Positions 7,054 to 13,639 of a stretch of 14,261 nt of DNA are shown here, one piece after another. The stretch spans positions 1 through 14,261 of the forward strand of contig DKGG01000007.1 of NCBI GenBank assembly GCA_002453155.1. The letters run 5' to 3'. The notes under the pieces were generated by a model. It saw only the letters and a program-made list of their open reading frames with translations, did no database searches and was not told where the DNA came from. The position numbers and the translations under genes are program-made. How positions within the stretch are numbered: position 1 is the first letter of the stretch; every line of letters begins with the position of its first letter. Origin of the DNA: Bdellovibrionaceae bacterium UBA6776 (lineage in GTDB: Bacteria; Bdellovibrionota; Bdellovibrionia; Bdellovibrionales; UBA1609).

Positions 7054-8641
7054 GTTCCACCATGGCATCGGTTTCTGTGTCCGTTAGAGGAGTTTTTGGA
7101 GGCATTTGTTTTTCGTCTCTGCGATGAATGCGATTCAGGATCCGTTCACCCAAAGATGTGGATTGAAGCAAAAAACTCAATTCTTGAGGACGATCAAAGG
7201 GAATGTAAGGAGCCATTTTTAAATCCGGAGAATACAGATCATCGGGCAGGCTGTGGCATTTGATACAACGACTGAGGGCGGGTCGGCGGTCAGAGACTTG
7301 AGCCAAGGAATTGAGTCTTTGGTCTTTAGGTTCAAAATCTTTGAGGGATTCTTGGCTGAGCTTTGCCAGCTGGGAGCACTCAGGGACAATCATAAAATGC
7401 TTTTTCTCTGGAGAGAGATAAAATTTCGACAAAGTGATCCCCTCAAAAAGATGAGGACGATGAAGGTAAAGCTCTCCGATCAGATCGGTTCCAAAACTAG
7501 AAGGAGTGAAAACGATCTCTTCGTTTCCAGCATGGGACAAAATAAAATCTGAAATTTGAAGACCCGCCTGTTCTAAGGCCCATCCGAAATTCGTGTAGTA
7601 AAGAATTTTTCTTTGCCCTTTTTCTGAAAAAATCCTGCGATTGGGACTCACTCCAAAAACATTTCTGTAAGTGCGATCCAGGAGGGTTTGAAAAGAAGTC
7701 AGAGCTTGATTTCCGTAGCGTTTGCGCTCCAGAAAGTCTGCTTCAAAGGTTGATCTGACCGAAGGAGGAAGAAAATTTTTGGCAAAAAAGGTATCCTCAT
7801 CGCAGTGGGCGAGAACTCCCAGGGCAAAAGGAAGAAGGCCAGATTTTTTCAATTGAATCGGCATTTCAGACTGGGCCCATTTTTCCAAATTCAGATGATA
7901 GAGATAAGAGGTAAAGCCATTCATCGCAGAGTCCTCGGACGTAGTGCTGGCGAGATTCTTTTGAATCCAATGGGTTTCCTCTTCGCTGCTGGAAAATCCA
8001 GAAAAAGAATTCAAGGCCGTAGGCCAAAAGTCATAGGGCTCCCAAATGGGACGGGAATGAACTCCGTGACAGGCCAGGCAGGCTTTGGGGTTTTCGTGAA
8101 AAGTGGGGCCGTTTTGATTTGAAAAAAGAATTTCGTTGAACTCAAAGTTTTTGCCGGAAGAAGTTTCCATCATCTCTACACTGTTGGTTTGCAGAGTAAG
8201 AACTTTGCCGCCTCCGTAAAAAATTCGCCGAGGGTGGGCAAGATTGGAAAACTGAAGACTTTGAGACCCCACCACCATCACAGAATTTTGATAAAAATCA
8301 GGATAGGTGGTTTTAAGATGCTCCACAAATTCGGGATAGGTTTTATAAAGCCCTTTTTCAGACGCCTTTTTTAAGCTTTGAAAGTCGGGGGCGGGAGTGC
8401 TGTAAAGTCGAAATCCTTTTGTTTTGTAAGTTTCAATATTTAAAACAAATAGGCTTTCAAAGATTTTTTCGAGGTCCGAGCCATAGGTGTCTTCATATTT
8501 CTCGCCGTATGTCCCGTCGTAGGTTCCTGCAGAAGAAGTTGCAGCAAAAAGAATCGCGAAGCCGAGAAAAAAACACAGCACCGTGTTTTTCTGCCCCGCA
8601 GATCTTAAAAGAAGCCTCAATTTTATCCTCGAAAGTCTCAA
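7025..8641 (-). CDS. Exported di-haem c-type cytochrome-like protein
   Basis: The 538-residue protein has a basic N-terminus and hydrophobic segment (about 21-38, VLCFFLGFAILFAATSSA) consistent with a signal peptide. Two covalent haem motifs follow: CLACH (188-192) after an NPKAC-type lead-in, and CIKCH (459-463). Met513 in MPP near the end is a plausible haem axial ligand. The C-terminal 100 residues look like a small cytochrome c domain. The middle 250 residues I do not recognise. Just after the signal peptide is a tyrosine-rich tetrapeptide run (TYDG, TYGE, KYED, TYGS). Role is probably periplasmic electron transfer or redox catalysis; substrate unknown. The start is TTG at 8641, supported by AGGGGG 8 nt upstream; a nearby ATG is out of frame and stops at once. 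Its stop lies within the CinA gene. Confidence 0.85.
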   Translation of the reverse strand: MRLSRIKLRLLLRSAGQKNTVLCFFLGFAILFAATSSAGTYDGTYGEKYEDTYGSDLEKIFESLFVLNIETYKTKGFRLYSTPAPDFQSLKKASEKGLYKTYPEFVEHLKTTYPDFYQNSVMVVGSQSLQFSNLAHPRRIFYGGGKVLTLQTNSVEMMETSSGKNFEFNEILFSNQNGPTFHENPKACLACHGVHSRPIWEPYDFWPTALNSFSGFSSSEEETHWIQKNLASTTSEDSAMNGFTSYLYHLNLEKWAQSEMPIQLKKSGLLPFALGVLAHCDEDTFFAKNFLPPSVRSTFEADFLERKRYGNQALTSFQTLLDRTYRNVFGVSPNRRIFSEKGQRKILYYTNFGWALEQAGLQISDFILSHAGNEEIVFTPSSFGTDLIGELYLHRPHLFEGITLSKFYLSPEKKHFMIVPECSQLAKLSQESLKDFEPKDQRLNSLAQVSDRRPALSRCIKCHSLPDDLYSPDLKMAPYIPFDRPQELSFLLQSTSLGERILNRIHRRDEKQMPPKTPLTDTETDAMVELIQRLSSSH

Positions 8642-8650
8642 TGCATTTTC

Positions 8651-8662
8651 CCCCTAGAGGGG
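8651..8662 (-). promoter_or_regulatory. Inverted repeat covering the cytochrome ribosome-binding site
   Basis: CCCCT-AG-AGGGG at 8651-8662 is a perfect 5-bp inverted repeat. On the minus strand one arm is the AGGGG part of the Shine-Dalgarno for the TTG start at 8641. The loop is too tight for the full stem; 4 bp with a 4-nt loop is realistic. It could weaken initiation or be chance. Confidence 0.35.
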
Positions 8663-8725
8663 TAATGTGTCGAAAAAGAACTGTTATGAAAAGAAGAAAA
8701 TTTTTATAGCAGGAAAAAGAGAATT

Positions 8726-9601
8726 TTACAGAAAGGCCTGTTTGAGAAAACCTTGGACCTCATCCACATGGGTGTAATTTTGATGTTTGATAAATCCTTT
8801 CATCAACACCTCGCCTTTCAAGCGAATTTGTTCTTTGACCTTTTTCAATTCAAGCTCACTAAGGCCATCGCCCTTTAAATGTTTAGAGAGGGCGCGCAGT
8901 CTCCACAAATCCATAGAGTGATATTTTCTGGAAAGTTGATCTTCGTGGCCTCCATACTTAAGCGTCAAAGCCTCGTCGATGTAGCCAATCTCGAATTTGG
9001 AAGCAATTCGAAGCCACAGATCATAATCTTCGCACACCACAAAGGACTCGTCGAACATTCCCACCTGATCCAGCAGCTCTCTTCGAAAAACACTGGCCGA
9101 TGGAGAAATCACGCAAAGCTCAGTGCAACGTTCGAAGATGCGGCCTCCGCTTTTTTGATGTTTTTTCATGGGGTTGACCCGAACGCCATTGCGAATCCAG
9201 ATTTCGTCCGTGTGAACCAAGGGAATGTGAGGATGATCTTCCAAATACTGAATCTGCTTCAAAAGCTTCTCTGGAGCCCATTCGTCATCAGAGTCCAGCA
9301 GACCAATGAACTCGCTGCTTGAGGCTTCGATCCCGGTGTTTCGAGCGGCACTGACGCCTTCCCCTTTTGCAAGCAGCCAACGAATGGGAATGGGCGGAAT
9401 GTGTTCGCCCAGGTTTTTTCGCTGCCGGAACACTTTGGGATTGTAGGACTCCAGGATTTTTGAAGGGCTCACCTGCGAGTGATCGTCCACTACAAGGATC
9501 TCGAAGTCTCGAAACACCTGATTCTCAAGGGAAACCAAGGCCTTTAAGAGGGACTCGCTGCGGTCTTTGACTGGAATAATGACACTCACTAGAGGTTGCA
9601 T
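8726..9601 (-). CDS. Family 2 (GT-A) glycosyltransferase
   Basis: Nucleotide-sugar-dependent glycosyltransferase acting at the inner face of the cytoplasmic membrane, likely in surface polysaccharide or LPS synthesis. The 291-residue protein begins with VSVIIPVKDR (5-14), the GT2 opening strand. It shows VVDDHS (37-42), GVSAARNTG (82-90), the metal-binding DSDDEW (103-108) and EDYDLWLR (191-198), which is the usual catalytic-base region. No membrane helices are evident. The ATG at 9601 has no clear Shine-Dalgarno. The acceptor cannot be told, since no other sugar genes are present. It is transcribed toward the cytochrome, 84 bp away, and diverges from the AdoMetDC gene with only 28 bp between annotated starts. 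Confidence 0.92.
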   Translation of the reverse strand: MQPLVSVIIPVKDRSESLLKALVSLENQVFRDFEILVVDDHSQVSPSKILESYNPKVFRQRKNLGEHIPPIPIRWLLAKGEGVSAARNTGIEASSSEFIGLLDSDDEWAPEKLLKQIQYLEDHPHIPLVHTDEIWIRNGVRVNPMKKHQKSGGRIFERCTELCVISPSASVFRRELLDQVGMFDESFVVCEDYDLWLRIASKFEIGYIDEALTLKYGGHEDQLSRKYHSMDLWRLRALSKHLKGDGLSELELKKVKEQIRLKGEVLMKGFIKHQNYTHVDEVQGFLKQAFL

Positions 9602-9602
9602 A

Positions 9603-9615
9603 TTTAGCGGCTAAA
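9603..9615. promoter_or_regulatory. Perfect palindrome between divergent start codons
   Basis: TTTAGC-G-GCTAAA is a 6-1-6 perfect inverted repeat in the gap between the glycosyltransferase ATG (9601, minus) and the AdoMetDC start. It lies at -2 to -14 of the glycosyltransferase. It coincides with where a -10 box would fall for a consensus TTGACA on the minus strand (complement of 9631-9636). It could be an operator or a hairpin in the ribosome-site region. Confidence 0.4.
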
Positions 9616-9629
9616 CAGCTGGAGACAGT

Positions 9630-9658
9630 TTGTCAAAGAATCCTGATTGTGCTACGTT
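9630..9658 (+). promoter_or_regulatory. Candidate promoter inside the annotated 5' end of the AdoMetDC gene
   Basis: TTGTCA (9630-9635, 5/6) and TACGTT (9653-9658, 3/6) are 17 nt apart, with TGC directly before the -10, as in an extended -10 element. If it is used, transcription would begin near 9665 and translation at the TTG at 9693. Confidence 0.35.
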
Positions 9659-10637
9659 CCATCGGCTCAAAGGGCTGCTGGAGGTTGAGGCATTGTTTTT
9701 TGAAGGTTCTGAGAAAAAAGTAGAGATCGTTGTCGGTTCCCAGTTCAACTTGATGGAAATTTCAAAGGACTTTTGGGATCAAATGGTGGCCTATGCGGGT
9801 GCGAAGATCATTTCGGAAATTTCCACAGAGGACTGTACGGCTTATTTGTTGTCTGAAAGCAGTCTGTTTGTTTGGAAAGATCATTTGACCATGATCACTT
9901 GTGGCACCACCACTTTGGTCAAAGCCGTAAAGTTTTTCTTTAATCGTTTTTCTCCGGAATCCATTGAGTCTTTGATTTACGAAAGAAAGAACGAATACTT
10001 TCCCCACCTTCAAAGCACCAACTACTTTAGCGATGTGAAGTTTTTAAGCCCCAGTGTAAAGGGAACGTCCTATCGCTTTGGAATGCCCGACGAGCATCAC
10101 TTGATGCTGTTCGAAATGGATCGGTCCTATCAACCGGCCCCTTCAGATGTGACTTTTGAGCTGTTGATGTACAATCTTCAAGGGGACGCCAAAGAAATTT
10201 TAAATTCTCCGGGCCACACCATTGAACAGGTCAGAGATCTATTGAAGCTTGAAACTATTTTTCCAGGCTTCAAAGTGGACGATTATTTGTTTCAACCTCG
10301 AGGCTATTCCTTGAATGCTTTGAGTGGAAGCAACTACTACACCGTGCATGTCACTCCAGAGGAAATTGGATCCTATGTTAGCTTTGAGACCAATTTGGAC
10401 ATCAACGAAACCGTTAAGCATCAGCTCAGTCATATTTTAGAGATCTTTCAGCCCGAGTCCTTTGATGTGATTTGGTTCCGACCCGACCACCAGGTTCCCG
10501 ATTTGAGTGTGCCCCAGTATGTGGCGCGAAACCGTTATCAGCAGACGTTAAAGTCCGGTTACACCGTTTCCTACTCCTCCCATTTTATGGAGGCGAACGA
10601 CTACTTGCCGGCGACGAAAATGGAGGGACTGCAATGA
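9630..10637 (+). CDS. speD: S-adenosylmethionine decarboxylase, eukaryotic type (pyruvoyl enzyme)
   Basis: Makes decarboxylated SAM, the aminopropyl donor for spermidine synthesis. At 335 residues it matches the length and block order of plant/animal AdoMetDC (human 334), not the short bacterial SpeD. FFEGSEK has the conserved Glu25 and Glu28. LLSESSLF holds the self-cleavage bond Glu76-Ser77, where Ser77 becomes the pyruvoyl group. TCGTT holds Cys91, 14 residues on as in the human enzyme. GYSLN holds Ser227, and VHVTPE holds His240 (processing residues). Acidic residues matching the human putrescine site are also present: Glu32, Asp173, Glu177, Glu253. The start is uncertain: TTG 9630 has GGAG 5 nt upstream, but TTG 9693, with GGAGG at 9680-9684, gives an N-terminus closer to the eukaryotic one. 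It overlaps speE by ATGA, so translation is probably coupled. Family assignment is by remembered motifs. Confidence 0.93.
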   Translation: MSKNPDCATFHRLKGLLEVEALFFEGSEKKVEIVVGSQFNLMEISKDFWDQMVAYAGAKIISEISTEDCTAYLLSESSLFVWKDHLTMITCGTTTLVKAVKFFFNRFSPESIESLIYERKNEYFPHLQSTNYFSDVKFLSPSVKGTSYRFGMPDEHHLMLFEMDRSYQPAPSDVTFELLMYNLQGDAKEILNSPGHTIEQVRDLLKLETIFPGFKVDDYLFQPRGYSLNALSGSNYYTVHVTPEEIGSYVSFETNLDINETVKHQLSHILEIFQPESFDVIWFRPDHQVPDLSVPQYVARNRYQQTLKSGYTVSYSSHFMEANDYLPATKMEGLQ

Positions 10638-11521
10638 GTGAAGTGAATGGGAAGGATTTTGTTCTCGAAAAATCTCCGGAAGGTTCCTATCTTTTTGGAT
10701 TTGGATTGAAGAAAAAGCTTTTTGAAAAGCAAAGTCAGTTTCAAAAGATCGAAATCTACGACACCGTTCATCACGGGAAAGTTCTTCTTCACGATGGTTT
10801 TTTTATGCTTTCCGAAAGAGACGAAGCCATTTATCACGAAATGATTTCTCATGTTCCCATGTTTGTTCATGGAACCGCCAAGAAAGTTTTGGTCATTGGC
10901 GGAGGTGACGGGGGAACGGCCCGCGAGATTTTAAGACATCCTGGGGTGGAGTCCTGCACCATGGTGGAAATTGACGGTGTGGTCGTGGATGTGTGCAAAG
11001 AATTCTTCCCCCAAGTGGCGGAGAGTTTTTCAAATCCCAAGTTGAATTTGATCATTGATGACGGGGTGGCCTTTATGAAAAACACCCAGGAAAAATTTGA
11101 TGTGATTGTGATCGATTCCACAGATCCCATCGGACCCGCCACTCCACTTTTTGGAGAGGACTTTTACGCCGATGTGTTCAGATGCTTGAATGAAGAGGGC
11201 ATTGTGGTGGCGCAAGGGGAGTCGCCTTTTTACTCTTTAGAGATGCAGCAAAAACTTTTAAGTATGAACTTTAAAAAATTCCAGTGGACCAGCATGTACA
11301 ACTTTTCCAATTTGACCTATCCCGGTGGGCTTTGGAGTTTCTTTTTTGCCTCGAAGAAAAAACATCCCATTTTGGACTTTCGATCTGAGGGAATGGAAAA
11401 ACTTCCTCCGCGATCTAATATGGATTTGCCCTTCCACTACTACAATTCAGAAGTTCATAAGGCGTGCTTTTCATTGCCTGAGTTTCAAAGATCAAGGCTG
11501 GTTTCGTGGATCTCGATCTGA
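10634..11521 (+). CDS. speE: Spermidine synthase (polyamine aminopropyltransferase)
   Basis: Transfers the aminopropyl group from decarboxylated SAM to putrescine, giving spermidine and methylthioadenosine. At 295 residues it has normal length. GGGDGGTAREILRH (from 89) is the nucleotide-binding signature, VEIDG (111-115) the ribose-binding acidic pair, and DDGVAF (142-147) the adenine contact. DSTDPIGPA (161-169) carries the catalytic aspartates Asp161 and Asp164, and the YPGGLWSF block (229-236) lies near the C-terminus. The open frame extends further upstream, but that portion lies over the AdoMetDC gene. The ATG at 10634 has GGAGGG at 10622-10627 and forms an ATGA overlap. Pairing with the preceding decarboxylase completes putrescine to spermidine; no arginine or ornithine decarboxylase is in the window. 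Confidence 0.97.
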   Translation: MSEVNGKDFVLEKSPEGSYLFGFGLKKKLFEKQSQFQKIEIYDTVHHGKVLLHDGFFMLSERDEAIYHEMISHVPMFVHGTAKKVLVIGGGDGGTAREILRHPGVESCTMVEIDGVVVDVCKEFFPQVAESFSNPKLNLIIDDGVAFMKNTQEKFDVIVIDSTDPIGPATPLFGEDFYADVFRCLNEEGIVVAQGESPFYSLEMQQKLLSMNFKKFQWTSMYNFSNLTYPGGLWSFFFASKKKHPILDFRSEGMEKLPPRSNMDLPFHYYNSEVHKACFSLPEFQRSRLVSWISI

Positions 11522-12225
11522 TTCCTGCGAGCGAGCTTTTTTCAAAATCAAAGATTCAATTGGCCTCGCAGATTCAAGTGGGCGGCGGGTTGTATTCGGT
11601 CGAAGCAATCATCGCAAAGTTAGAGCCTTTGCTCTTGGAAGAGCGGGTGGAAAAGATTCAAAAAGTGGTTGGAAAACGCTCTTTGAAAGTGATGACCGTT
11701 TTGGAAGACATTTACGACCGTGGAAATGTCAGTGCTGTCATGCGAACGGCGGAGAGTTTGGGATTTTTTCGATTTCTGATTCTTGAAAAAGAAAATGCAA
11801 AGTTTAAAGCTGCAAACCGAATCACTCGGGGAGCTGAAAAGTGGTTGGATGTGAAGGTGTCTTCAAAGCTTTCAGAAAGCGTTCAGTCCTTGAAAGCCGA
11901 AGGTTATCAACTTGTGGGTACGGACTTAAATGCCACCCACGAACTTTCTGAAGTGCCCTTGGATCAGCCGGTGGCCTTGGTCATCGGTAATGAGAAAGAC
12001 GGAATTTCCGAAGAGATGAAGTCCTTGGTGGACATTCGAGTGAAGATTCCCATGGTGGGCTTTTCTCAAAGCTACAATTTGTCGGTGGCTTCAGCGATGT
12101 GTCTTTATGAGTTTTCCAGACATTTGAATCCCGATCAGGGGATGAGCGAAGAAGAACGCAAACAACTGTATGCGAATTATCTCTTGCGCGGATTCGACAA
12201 TCCCGAGCGTCTTTTAAAAAATTAA
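11506..12225 (+). CDS. trmH: TrmH/SpoU-family RNA 2'-O-methyltransferase (probable tRNA Gm18)
   Basis: SPOUT-fold methyltransferase with a deep trefoil knot that moves a methyl from SAM to a ribose 2'-OH. The three SpoU motifs are clear in the 239-residue protein. NVSAVMRTAESLGF (74-87) holds Asn74 and the catalytic Arg80. GNEKDGIS (161-168) is motif 2, and IPMVGFSQSYNLSVA (181-195) is motif 3. RGAEKWL (108-114) and the preceding VLEDIYDRGN resemble tRNA (guanosine-18) TrmH more than 23S rRNA RlmB, but rRNA targets cannot be excluded. The start is GTG at 11506, inside the last 16 bp of speE, with AAGG about 8 nt upstream, so it should be translated from the polyamine transcript. Its TAA shares the bases TTAA with the stop of the convergent lipoprotein gene. 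Confidence 0.9.
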   Translation: MDLDLIPASELFSKSKIQLASQIQVGGGLYSVEAIIAKLEPLLLEERVEKIQKVVGKRSLKVMTVLEDIYDRGNVSAVMRTAESLGFFRFLILEKENAKFKAANRITRGAEKWLDVKVSSKLSESVQSLKAEGYQLVGTDLNATHELSEVPLDQPVALVIGNEKDGISEEMKSLVDIRVKIPMVGFSQSYNLSVASAMCLYEFSRHLNPDQGMSEEERKQLYANYLLRGFDNPERLLKN

Positions 12226-12761
12226 TTGTTCATTCGATTCAGGCGCTTTTGGTTTTTTGCGTACAGTTTTTTAAGCTGTTCGATTTGATCCGAAAGAGAT
12301 GCGCCTTCGGTACTTGCAATGTTACGAGAACGGGCCTGCTTTGAGAGCAGTTCAATTCGTCGAGCCAGTTGCTCGTTTTGAGCTTTGAGTTTTCGGGATT
12401 GAAGACCTTTGTTGTAACCTTGAAGGAAGGTTTCCTTCATCACTTCGGGGCAAAGGTTGTCGAGAGATCCACCCATTTGACCGATTTTAAATGCATTCTC
12501 GGGAGTGCAGTAGTCTGTCAGGCCGGCATGGTAGCCATTCATATAAAGAGATTTTTTATCTTCGTTGAAAATGGGCCCGCACTCACTGCGATTGGCATCC
12601 AACTGAGGAGACAATCCTGTGGAACCATCTTGTCTTCCTTTTTCAAACCAATCTGAAGAGCGGCAGGTTGCGGATTCGTCTTTAATGGGTGCTTGGTTAC
12701 ATGCGATGAGCTGGGTTGCAAAAAGGGTCATCAACGCACACAGGGCCAAGGCTTTTGACAT
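12222..12761 (-). CDS. Lipoprotein, DUF2799-like
   Basis: Predicted 179-residue lipoprotein of unknown function. The N-terminus has a short basic start, a hydrophobic stretch and the lipobox LIAC, with Cys21 as the lipidated residue. The region from about 38 to 122 has the DUF2799 pattern: DWFEKGRQDGSTGLSP, then GYHAGLTDYC, then a CP-x-F-x-GYNKGL block, with repeated Gly and paired Cys residues (33, 61, 85, 104). The C-terminal 50 residues are charged and heptad-like, suggesting a coiled coil. The ATG at 12761 is preceded by GAGAGG 8 nt upstream on the minus strand. It probably sits in the periplasm facing the outer membrane (inference). It converges on trmH with a 4-bp overlap. Confidence 0.8.
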   Translation of the reverse strand: MSKALALCALMTLFATQLIACNQAPIKDESATCRSSDWFEKGRQDGSTGLSPQLDANRSECGPIFNEDKKSLYMNGYHAGLTDYCTPENAFKIGQMGGSLDNLCPEVMKETFLQGYNKGLQSRKLKAQNEQLARRIELLSKQARSRNIASTEGASLSDQIEQLKKLYAKNQKRLNRMNN

Positions 12762-12817
12762 TAGAGAGTCCTCTCACATTTGGTGGGTGGTAAAACCATC
12801 ACTGTTCACACTGTCTC

Positions 12818-12846
12818 AGTATAGATCGCCCATGAGTGGGTATCCA
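12818..12846 (-). promoter_or_regulatory. Candidate sigma70 promoter for the DUF2799 lipoprotein
   Basis: On the minus strand TGGATA (complement of 12841-12846, 4/6) and TATACT (complement of 12818-12823, 5/6) are 17 nt apart. Transcription would start near 12811, about 50 nt before the ATG. A 9-bp-spaced repeat of CACTGT (12800-12805 and 12809-12814) lies just downstream of this point. Confidence 0.45.
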
Positions 12847-12879
12847 TCATTGACTCGTTCGCTCAACCATCTTTAGCAA

Positions 12880-12898
12880 ATAGTCGGTAATAGACTAT
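12880..12898. repeat. Short inverted repeat upstream of queF
   Basis: ATAGTC (12880-12885) and GACTAT (12893-12898) are inverted around 7 nt. It lies in the 290-bp divergent region between the lipoprotein and queF. It could be an operator or hairpin; no regulator is evident. Confidence 0.35.
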
Positions 12899-13051
12899 CG
12901 GCCAGAAGACCAAAAATCTTTAGTCCGTTGATTCATATCTACACAGTCAATGCCCTGCGGCACAATCAATGATGCGTTGCCAAAAAAAATGGGAATTGAT
13001 AGAGGTTCTCAGGTCTTAGGGCGAGTCCATCAGATTTTAGTCGAGGTGAAT

Positions 13052-13438
13052 ATGTCAGACAAACTATACGGAGAGCTAGAGATCGAGAACAACAAACTGG
13101 AGCGTTTTGAAAACCGAACGCCCGTTCGGCGCTATGAAGTCAGTTTTGAGTGCCCGGAGTTCACCTGCATTTGCCCCAGATCCGGCTTCCCTGATTTTGC
13201 CACCATCCGCATTCGCTATGTGCCGGATCAATTCTGCGTCGAGCTCAAGTCTTTGAAGCTCTATATCAATGGATTCCGAAACGATAAGGTATTCCATGAG
13301 GACGTGACCAATCGAATTATGGATGACTTGATAGAGCTTCTGGATCCCCACGAGATCGAAGTGGTCGGGGATTTTAATGTTCGTGGAAACATCAAGACCG
13401 TGGTTCGAGCCCATCACGAAAAAAAAGCCTCAAAGTAA
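13052..13438 (+). CDS. queF: 7-cyano-7-deazaguanine reductase (preQ0 reductase), short type
   Basis: NADPH-dependent nitrile reductase that turns preQ0 into preQ1 for queuosine in tRNA. The 128-residue protein is the short, single-domain type (B. subtilis-like, T-fold). Catalytic Cys41 lies in CICPRSGFPDF, with Asp48 seven residues on. The QueF-specific motif ELKSLKLY is at 64-71, and His82-Glu83 in FHED completes the active site. These spacings match the B. subtilis enzyme as I recall it. The frame is open upstream to an ATG at 12950, but the ATG at 13052 has a GAGGTG ribosome site 5 nt before it and begins at the conserved start. No queCDE genes adjoin. A terminator hairpin overlaps the last codons and stop. 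Confidence 0.95.
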   Translation: MSDKLYGELEIENNKLERFENRTPVRRYEVSFECPEFTCICPRSGFPDFATIRIRYVPDQFCVELKSLKLYINGFRNDKVFHEDVTNRIMDDLIELLDPHEIEVVGDFNVRGNIKTVVRAHHEKKASK

Positions 13439-13452
13439 ACTTTGAGGCTTTT
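13423..13452 (+). terminator. Rho-independent terminator overlapping the queF stop codon
   Basis: AAAAGCCTCAAAGT (13423-13436) and ACTTTGAGGCTTTT (13439-13452) are perfectly complementary, with the queF TAA at the turn, followed by TTTTAACTTTT. An A-run on the left side means it can also work on the minus strand. Confidence 0.85.
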
Positions 13453-13639
13453 AACTTTTAGGTGTGCAGGGCCCAAAAGGTCTAAAACCCTTCTTAATGG
13501 GTCATCTGCTTAAAAATCAATCCAAATTGCATGCCGCATAGGCTCCTAAAAAACAGGCAGGAAAGGTCTGGTTTCTGACTAGACCTCTGATATTGCTAAG
13601 AAACTCGACAATTTTTCCAATCTCGTAGAGACTTTGAAA

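Noticed and set aside
10472..10633. Longer N-terminus for spermidine synthase
   Set aside because: The added 54 residues lie over the AdoMetDC coding sequence and look like out-of-frame translation; the ATG at 10634 has a perfect GGAGGG site.
12993..13040. AGAGGTTCTC near 13003, resembling the start of a preQ1-I riboswitch just upstream of queF
   Set aside because: The partner CC..CT strand closing the first stem and the A-rich tail with ACTAA are missing in the following bases, so the pseudoknot cannot form. The location is tempting but the sequence does not support it.
13564..13586. AGGTCT/AGACCT inverted repeat before the NYN gene as a terminator or riboswitch
   Set aside because: It has only 6 bp with an 11-nt loop and no T-run; the queF terminator already ends the preceding transcript.
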